This document shows, in pieces, positions 57,089 through 64,000 of a stretch of 64,000 nt of DNA (position 1 is its first letter; each line of letters starts with the position of its first letter). The stretch is from Triatoma infestans (Eukaryota > Arthropoda > Insecta > Hemiptera > Reduviidae), in NCBI GenBank assembly GCA_011037195.1, contig JAAEAF010003126.1:1-64000 (forward strand). The letters are read 5' to 3'. The position numbers were made by a program, and so were the translations under genes. The notes under the pieces were generated by a model. The model was not told the DNA's origin, searched no databases, and saw only the letters and a program-made list of their open reading frames with translations.

Positions 57089-57860
57089 TTGGAATTTATT
57101 TATGGTAATTTACCCTCCCCCCCGTTGCAACAGATATTTTTCCGGAACTCTCGTGAGATCGACTGGGAAGGATTTGTGGATTTCCTTAAGAATAGAGTAG
57201 CACAAGGAATCTCTGAAGGGAGAGGGGTGGAGGGTCTTAAGCGGACGGTAGAGGAGGTGCAGGAGGCTATAACCACGGCCTTCCAAGAAAATTGTCCGGA
57301 AAGGTCAAGACCACTGAGAGCAAAGACGGTCTGGTGGAACAATCACCTTGAAAACTGAAAGCTGAGGTGAGGATAGTTCCTTTCACATTACGCCACAAGT
57401 TGGAAGGCCTCAGACCTCCTTTACTTGGGCACACTCCGATTCTATTTGCGATGGAGGCTAAGTATCTTGGTGTTACTTTTGACCGCAGACTCACTTGGAA
57501 TCAACACACTGACAAAATTTTACACAAGGCCAATGCGTCATTCAGTAGTTGCAGACGGCTTTTTGGGACAAACTGGGGCCTGCGCCCAAGTTTGACACTC
57601 TGGATCTACACTAGGATCATCAGACCCATGGTCACATATGGGTCGGTGGTGTGGTGGACCAAGAAGCTGCAGAAAGGGGCGGCGGAAAGGCTGGGTGGGA
57701 TCCAAAGGCAAGCATGCCTGGGTTCCACGGGGGCAATGAAAACCACCCCGACTGCGGTGCTGGAAGTCCTCCTCAATTTGCCACCACTACACATCCTCGT
57801 TCAAGGCGAAGCCCGAATGAAATGCATAGGCTCTTGCAGGGGCCCCACCCATCACCTCTA
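57089..57860 (+). pseudogene. LINE RT linker and thumb, palm deleted
   Basis: The first frame (57089-57358) has REIDWEGFVDFLKNRVAQG and AITTAFQENCPERSRPL, the link between endonuclease and RT. The second (57367-57861) starts beyond the catalytic site: AKYLGVTFDRRLTWNQHTDK, FSSCRRLFGTNWGLRPSLTL, VTYGSVVWWTKK and STGAMKTTPTAVLEVLLNLP. The missing middle would be roughly 300 codons long. Confidence 0.78.
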
Positions 57861-57883
57861 GGCACGATCGTAATAACCAGAGG

Positions 57884-58440
57884 TTGATTGAGGAAATTAA
57901 AGCTGACCATCTTCTTGGAATGCCAACTGATAGGATGGTTCCCAGGTATCATTTCGAAAGGAACTTCCAAATTGTTATACCGAGCAGAGGTGAATGGGAC
58001 TGTGACCCCCCCAGGTTCGGTAACTCGGTCTGGTATACAGACGGATCCAAAACTCCGACTGGGATCGGAGCCGGGATCTATGGGGGCAGGCCTAAAGTTA
58101 AGATCAAGGCCAGCCTAGGGAAGTACGCCACGGTCTATCAGGCTGAAGTCGTAGCACTACAACTCTGCGCTAAGGAGATTATAAGGCAAGGATCGTGGGT
58201 AGAAGGGTGGCCATATACTTCGATAGTCAGGCAGCCCTGAAGGCACTTACTTCACACCAAATAGTCTCAAGACTGGTGTAAGATAGCCTAATTCCCCTAA
58301 CCGAGGTGGGTGCTCGGAGCAAACTGACATTCGCCTGGGTTCCGGGACATGCGGGTTTCGGGGCAATGAAAGGGCGGATGCCCTAGCGAGGGAGGATTCG
58401 CAGGATACCTTCATAGGTCCTGAACTCTTCTGCGGCTTGT
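57884..58440 (+). pseudogene. LINE RNase H, frameshifted
   Basis: VWYTDGSKTPTGIGAGIYGG (first Asp) and ATVYQAEVVALQLCAKEII (Glu) lie in 57884-58240. After a shift come AIYFDSQAALKALTSHQIVS (second Asp) and LTFAWVPGHAGF (His), then an in-frame stop. This is the same enzyme type as at 9749-10303, but with a different sequence and composition. Confidence 0.75.
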
Positions 58441-58860
58441 CCAGGAGCCTTATTCAAACTTCTATCAAAGGTAGGATAGAAGAACAGCGTCTGCTTTGGT
58501 GGGAGAGAACACAGGACAGAGGAAGGCAAAGCTCTTTATCAAGAGACATTTGCCTAAATTTACCAGAGATCTACTGAGCGATACCCGAAGGGATATAAGG
58601 CTAATTGTGGATCTACTAACTGGGCATTGTAGGCTGAACAGACACATGCACCATCTATAACTTGCAAGGCAGAGGAAGAGGCGCCAGCCTGGCGAGGACA
58701 AGGTTTCTTCAATTGGGGATTGGCTATGAGCTTCATGACGGAGCCGGTCTCAGCTTTGCTTGGACTGATCAGGAGGGCAAAGCTGGGGGTCGTGCTATAA
58801 TTTAAGGGGATCCACAATAGAATGAGGCTCGTTCCCCCCCTTTCTAATCCATCTATCTAT

Positions 58861-59595
58861 CTAAGATGTCTGTGGATAGAGCATAGCTGGCTGTTGTCCC
58901 TTTCAGCTTATTGTCCATTTTGTTTCCGATCCTGGATTTCTGATCTAGATTCGGCTTGTAGGGATCTCAATAACAGATAGTTTTCCTCTATGGTAGTTAA
59001 TGAGACCAGAGGGGTTTTGGAAGCGTTTAATCCCTCTTCAAAGAGAAATAACAAATAATGATGGTCAGTTGTCAGCTACATAACAACAGTCATAACTGTT
59101 ACTGAACAAGCCATAGTTATAACCAATTAAATAAATATTAATGCTTTTGATATAAAACCTAATTTTCCGTTCAATACTCTCAGCTTCAAAAGCAAATAAT
59201 ATAAGCCGGTGTAAATGGTCAAATTAATCGAATGCTAATTCGTTTTCCATTAACCAAGCGTATTGGTTAAACGTTGTTTTAAACTGCAATATTCTAGATA
59301 AGTTTGGTCAACTTTTTCTGCTGCATTTAACAAATAAAAAAAAAAAAAAGATTTGTATTTAATTCATTAAATTAATAATTAATTACTCTTAAGGCTGTTT
59401 TTCATAATACATTTTAGTATCTATGGAGTTCAGTTAGTGGCCTCCCACGATAATAATAAGCACACGATTTAATTTGTGCAACCCACGCATTATTTTCACC
59501 AAAGTAAAAACATTCCATTTCTAATATTAAAGCGAATCTACTTTAAATATGTAATATACAAAATGTACAGTAAAATTTTCGGGTGATTTCCTTTT
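58861..59595. other. Unassigned stretch
   Basis: No gene, tRNA-like or family A landmark is recognised here. There is an A run at about 59334-59349. Confidence 0.4.
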
Positions 59596-60125
59596 ACAGA
59601 ATTTCCCAACTACCAGCTGAATAAATTTTCTTTAAACATAGAATATTGTTAATGCTGCACTTGATTCTTAATATTACATAATCGTTATCATGAACAACGT
59701 ACTCAAGTGGCACATTAAGAGAGAAGCAGCTTAACTGGCGTTGTTTCCCTGGAACCCTATTAAACTATACTTTAATAACCAGACAGTGTGTAGGTGGCAC
59801 TCCAAGTTTAAAGAAAATCGTTGAAACCATTTTCGAAAAAATTGGGAATAACTGAAAAATGTATTTTGTAAGGCGATGCTTGCGTATTGACTGATTTTGA
59901 TCAAAACCTTATCGTGTCCCATGTTAACACTTGTACTATATATCATGTTTGGACATTCTGCGATTTTCCGTTTTTTAAGTTATGCTGACCACACCCACAG
60001 ACAGACAAATTTCTAAAAACCACTTTTCTGACTCAGGGGACCTCAAAATGTGTACAGCTGAAAACTTGATATCGAAAATTTGACATGATTGCAATACTTC
60101 CTCTTACTGCCGTAAGAGAACATGA
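59596..60125 (-). repeat. Family A repeat
   Basis: AATTTTCTTTAAACATAGAA, GTTGAAACCATTTTCGAAAA, TTCTGCGATTTTCCGTTTTT, CTGACTCAGGGGACCTCAAA and CAATACTTCCTCTTACTGCC with GTAAGAGAACATG run in reverse family A order. The 3' cap is lost. Confidence 0.68.
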
Positions 60126-60526
60126 CACACTAAAAAAGATTAATTAATTTAATCCCCTTATTAATTTATTACTGTCTCTTACCGCCGCTAGATAATTAAT
60201 TTTCAACATTAAAACCAATCCCATTACATCAAAGAAAACAAACCACTAATGATCATTTTAGTGCCAAGTTAATCATTATATTAACTATGAGACTGCATTA
60301 ATTACCCTATGAGTAAATTATTAGTGTGGATTAGCTGCAGGCTGTTGTTGTATTGCAATGCTTTGTTACTGACTGAAAATGATATAATTTTAATTGGCCG
60401 CATAGCAATAGTGAACATACATTTTTACATTATGCACAAATACACACAATTAATTGTCTAATAAATCAATAACCAATAACAGCAATCATTTTGGAATATT
60501 GGAAAAAGGGTAATTTTTAAAGTAAG

Positions 60527-60620
60527 TCTGATGTGAAGCATTCAGATGACTTCAAAATTTGGAAAATTTGACACGATCTGAATAACTTCCTCTTACTAGG
60601 AAATAAGAGAAAGTAAAAAA
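60527..60620 (-). repeat. Family A mini-copy, both ends joined
   Basis: TGATGTGAAGCATTCAGATG (3' cap, reversed) is joined within about 15 bases to AAAATTTGACACGATCTGAA, then TAACTTCCTCTTACTAGGAA and ATAAGAGAAAGTAAAAA (5' cap, reversed). Nearly all internal sequence is absent, leaving ~95 bp. Confidence 0.65.
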
Positions 60621-61157
60621 TGAAAAACGAAAAGTTCGATTAACCATTTTTAATGATCAGTTTTTACCTTTGGAGTTTATATATAATACAGTTTTTCACT
60701 AAAACAGCAAATTTAATTTATGCGCAGACGCAGCTATATAAAACCATAATAAATATTTCCCGGGAAAATAGATTTATTGGCGCCTCAGAATTGATAGATG
60801 TAGTGAGTGAATTGTTTGAAATTCATCCACTGAATAAAACTCGTGAATAAAATACTGAATAACAGAAGTTAAATAATAAAAAAAGAGGGGTAGTTATGCC
60901 CCAATGAGCATTTCAAAGGCTTTTTTTTCGTGTGTTTTTAATTCAATATAAAAAATCTCTCATCAGACAGAGCACTATCATTCCAATATCAATATTTATA
61001 TAACATTGATATAATATTGTTAAATTTCTAAATTGTTAATGAAGTCAGTTGATAAATTAAATAATTAACTTTAAACAGTTAGCTAACAATATTCCGTATA
61101 ACACTTAATAAAAGAATGAATTTTTTAACATACTGATTCTCACGCCTAAATTGCCTC
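60621..61157. other. Unassigned AT-rich stretch
   Basis: I support no gene or landmark repeat here. Confidence 0.4.
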
Positions 61158-62165
61158 AAAAAAAAATAATCTCATGTGAAACACTCACACAACTTTCTCT
61201 TACTCCAGTTTTCAAAATTGAAATTGACAAACTTTATAGTTAGTATACAAAAATTAATGAAATTCGTCGGTGTTTTTATGGAGAAAATCACAAAACTGAA
61301 AAAACTGTTCAGTAAAAGTACACTTCCGGTTCACTAATTTTCTTGAAACTCGGAATTTTGGTAATCTATTTATTTCCAGTTAATTTTGTCTAGATGGTAG
61401 AACTCTATAATCACCTAAGATAGCACTTTAGAGCTAAACTTAACCCTCCTCCTCCCCCAAAAACCCGCTCAAATGAGTTTATCCGCAGAAATGCTTCAAA
61501 TAAAAGTTGTAGCTCATTATATGTGTGGTTCACATAATTAGTTTAAAGAAAATTGTTGGGGTTGTTTCAGACATTAGCAGAACATTGAAAAATAGTTTTC
61601 CGTAAAAACTCGTTTCCGGTCTTCTGGTTTTCTTCAAACTCGGAATGTCAACAACATATTTATTCTAATTATTATTATTTAGATGACAGACTTGTATAAT
61701 AAACTGAAAAAGCACTTTAGAGAACAACCTAAAGTCCATACTTACCCCTCCCCCAAAAGAGCCCTTAAATGCAATTTCTCGGAGAAATTTTCCGAATAAA
61801 GTATGTAGATCTTTATATGTGTAGTTGATATAACAACTTTAAAGACAATCGTTCGACCCATTTTTGAGAAAATCTTAAAAAACTGACAAAACTATTTAGT
61901 AAAGAGCTACTTCCGGTCGAGGAATTTTGATAGGTAACTTACTGTCGGATGGCAAGGTGATACCTAAACGGAATATCAAGCTTGAACTTTCTACGGTTTT
62001 TCGTTTTTGAGCTACGTTGTTCAAATAATACACACACACAGGCCATTTTCTAAAAAACACTTTTTTAGACTCAGGGGACCTCAAAACGGATATTTCCTGT
62101 GAAAACTCAATATCGAAAATTTGACACGTTTGCAGCACTCTACTAACAGTAAGAGAAAGTAAAAA
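61158..62165 (-). repeat. Family A repeat, full-length copy
   Basis: An A run and CATGTGAAACACTCACACAA with CTTTCTCTTACTCCAG form the 3' cap. Three modules follow, each with ACTTCCGGTTCAC-type, TTTTCTTCAAACTCGGAAT and AAATAAAAGTTGTAGCTC phrases (about 61255-61500, 61540-61800, 61850-61935). Then come TTTTTCGTTTTTGAGCTACG, an ACAC run, CTCAGGGGACCTCAAAACGG and ACAGTAAGAGAAAGTAAAA. The same three-module plan as at 14681-15657 makes this the second reference copy. Confidence 0.8.
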
Positions 62166-62730
62166 ACGTACTAGTTGTAAGAGAAAGTAAAAATTCAGTA
62201 AAGCCGCACTTCTAGCTGTCACTGTTTTTGACCCGGAAACCCAACGTGTCAGATGCGTTGGTGCGTTACTTGAACTGTATAATATCAACGCCAACACTGT
62301 TCCTGCTAAAGAAAATAAAGGATAGTTTTTTTTTTTTTGTTAATGCACACAGTAAATCCGTAAATATTAGCATGTTCGTGGAAAACCTTTGGATCGTTTT
62401 CAAGCCTATCATGAAAAGTGGAAAAGTTCATTCAGTAAAGTCGCACTTCTGGTTGACCAAATATGACCTTGAAAACTTTGTGTCTGCATTACCAAACTGA
62501 AATATCAAGTTTAAGCTTGACTTTATTTCGTTTTTGGGATATTTTTTTTACATACAGATAGAGAGAAAGAGTGGGAGGGATAGAGGTAGGAAAAGAGGGG
62601 ATGAAAATGAGAAAACGACAGAACCATAATTCAAATTTTTTTTTCCTACACTGGGGACTTACATTTCCGGTGAAAACATCGTTCCAACATTTCTGACAAA
62701 AATGCAATACTTTCTGTTACAAATAGTGAG
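62166..62730 (-). repeat. Family A repeat, 5' half
   Basis: A second copy begins immediately: TTGTAAGAGAAAGTAAAAAT, TTCAGTAAAGCCGCACTTCT, TCAGTAAAGTCGCACTTCTG, GGACTTACATTTCCGGTGAA and ATGCAATACTTTCTGTTAC. It stands in tandem with the copy on its left in the same orientation. Confidence 0.6.
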
Positions 62731-63099
62731 GGGAAAAATACTATCACAACTAATAGCTAGAACATTTTCTACTTTACAAGTAAACATCGCAATATATTCT
62801 ATAGATATCTCTCTCTCTCTCTCTGAACTATTTTCCAGTTCTACAGTAAACAACTTATTCTGTGGACCTAGCCTAGGATGTGGATATGAGACAAGTGACG
62901 TCTGCAGGATATATCTATCATTATTTTACACTCACTATAAATTCTCCTCTGTCCACCATTCACGCCTAGCCAGGATGTCATCCTGGCAACCCATAAATAT
63001 GGCAACTCATAAAAGCAAAAACAAGAAATACACGATCTTACAAAACGCTATGCTTTATACTTATGCTAACGTTATGACTTTGCAGAATAGGTTTTGAGT
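62731..63099. other. Unassigned stretch with (CT)n run
   Basis: A CT microsatellite lies at about 62809-62825. The 131-codon frame across it (62702-63097) shows no family features and I do not call it. Confidence 0.4.
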
Positions 63100-63425
63100 T
63101 TTTTGGAAACGTGTTATTATAATAACGGCTCGATCTTTATCAGCGTTAGATGGAGTGTTCGAGGAATTCGAAGCCGTTGCAAGCAAGACGGGACTGTATA
63201 TAAATGATGACAAGACTTTCTATATGTAAACCTGTGAGAACTTCGGGAACCATTGTTATAAAATCGCAAACCAGTTCAAATATCTGGGCGCGCTCGGGAA
63301 TGAAAAATGTGAAATTATAGGAGATGTAAAAGTAGTATTTGTGGCAGTTGGTTGTGGCGTGAGCGGTTTAGCAAAAGGGCTTGTATGCATTTTTGAGATA
63401 GAAGTATTAAGAAATAATCAAAAGG
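63100..63425 (+). pseudogene. Short LINE reverse transcriptase fragment
   Basis: VIIITARSLSALDGVFEEFE, then AVASKTGLYINDDKTFYM, a stop, and CYKIANQFKYLGALGNEKCE reproduce the region after the RT catalytic site: the helix following YADD, GL-IN--KT-YM and the QFKYLG turn. The sequence style is closer to RTE-like or unclassified RTs than to the other LINEs here. Only about 100 codons remain. Confidence 0.6.
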
Positions 63426-63785
63426 TCACCACTGTTTTAAAAATAGATATATTATCCTGTAAGCAAATTTAAGTACATAACAATATCACAATTATATCTT
63501 AATAAATGATGTATATCTAGAATAAAGGCAAATTCCGCATGAATTTAACAGAGCGATTTCCCGAACAGTAAGTGTGTTCTGGCTTTGGAAAGAATGCTCT
63601 CTTTAGCGGGGGATTTTCTTTTACAAAAGAGTTGGCCTAACGGGTTTTTGTGCCTTTGTTTTCCTAATAGCAATGACCTAGATTGTAGTATACTGGCTCT
63701 GTACCCATCACTGAATACACACTATTTGAACTATCTAATATTCACAAAATTATTTTCTAAAACTATTATTTTTCCATTTCGTTCT
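63426..63785. other. Unassigned stretch
   Basis: The open frame at 63585-63893 has no recognised features and its second half lies in family A sequence. Confidence 0.35.
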
Positions 63786-64000
63786 TCCACTACACTGGGA
63801 AAATTGATAGTTTGGGTGTACTGGGGAATTCGTGGCGTTATATTTCAAATGTTATATTTGAGTTTCTTCAATGTTATTGGCGCTATCTTCTGAACTGCAA
63901 TGTAATTATATTCAAATGTGAGGGCTGCCAAGGGTTTCTACCAACATGTAAAACCCATCCATTCTATATTTATGACAGAGCTCGGAAAAAAAAAAATTGC
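63786..64000 (+). repeat. Family A repeat, GTTCAATG-type 3' part, cut by window edge
   Basis: GGGAATTCGTGGCGTTATAT, TTCTTCAATGTTATTGGCGC and TATCTTCTGAACTGCAATG match the 3' half seen at 6905-7655. The cap would lie beyond the window. Confidence 0.6.

Larger units (their letters stand above)
56106..58860 (+). mobile_element. GC-rich RNase H-bearing LINE with deleted RT core
   Basis: The whole block is far richer in G and C than the host DNA. The order is a 5'/ORF1-like region of uncertain content (56106-56740), endonuclease pieces, an RT linker, an RT thumb, RNase H, and a C-terminal tail ending near LLGLIRRAKLGVVL. The 3' end has an ATCTATCTATCT tail near 58845. It belongs to the RNase H-bearing groups (I, LOA or Outcast-like). 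The RT palm with its catalytic motifs is deleted between 57360 and 57440, and frameshifts are frequent. Confidence 0.78.

Noticed and set aside
62702..63097. 131-codon open frame as a gene
   Set aside because: It crosses a CT microsatellite and family A sequence; composition only.

Overview
The window looks like a gene-poor, AT-rich stretch of an arthropod nuclear genome, most likely an insect. Its mix of Jockey, R1/LOA-like and RNase H-bearing LINEs, tRNA-derived SINEs and microsatellites fits a hemipteran, but no marker fixes the species. Only one ordinary protein-coding gene is supported: a complete 369-residue NAP1 nucleosome assembly protein (4463-5572, +) whose coding sequence is one uninterrupted exon preceded by a good 3' splice site. 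Almost everything else recognisable is mobile DNA in various stages of decay.

Region by region. 0-4 kb: fragments of a dispersed noncoding repeat (called family A here), three tRNA-headed SINE copies and a hammerhead-ribozyme-like motif of the Penelope type. 4.4-5.8 kb: NAP1. 6-8.6 kb: family A copies. 8.6-12.7 kb: a LINE 3' scrap (+) facing a long decayed R1/LOA-like LINE (-) that keeps an intact RNase H reading frame. 13-18.3 kb: family A, including its best copy, and a Tc1/mariner-like transposase remnant. 19.2-23.5 kb: a truncated Jockey element inside family A, a GC-rich LINE ORF1 piece and two SINE families. 23.68-28.36 kb: a nearly full-length but frameshifted Jockey element with an 11-bp target-site duplication, also inside family A. 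29.6-32.8 kb: family A and an RNase H LINE 3' end. 33.0-34.8 kb: a second hammerhead-like motif, a perfect 35-bp minisatellite and a decayed LINE. 35.8-49 kb: mostly family A. 49.4-54.0 kb: a decayed LINE whose ORF1-like region runs into its endonuclease. 54.9-56.1 kb: an ORF-bearing unit plus family A, an inverted near-copy of 40.7-41.9 kb. 56.1-58.9 kb: a GC-rich RNase H-bearing LINE with its RT core deleted. 59-64 kb: family A and a short RT scrap.

Family A dominates the window, with more than 30 recognisable copies or pieces on both strands. Its marks are a 5' cap containing AGTAAGAGGAAGTATTGCG, often preceded by its own reverse complement; the phrases CACCGGAAATACACG and CCGGAAGTGCGA; related internal modules; and a 3' cap GTAAGAGAAAGTCGTGTGAG followed by a TTTCACAC hairpin and a T run. 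It has no coding capacity that I can see. Jockey and SINE insertions lie inside it, so it is at least as old as they are. It is the strongest candidate here for an undescribed element family. All family assignments come from reading motifs by eye; no database search was possible.
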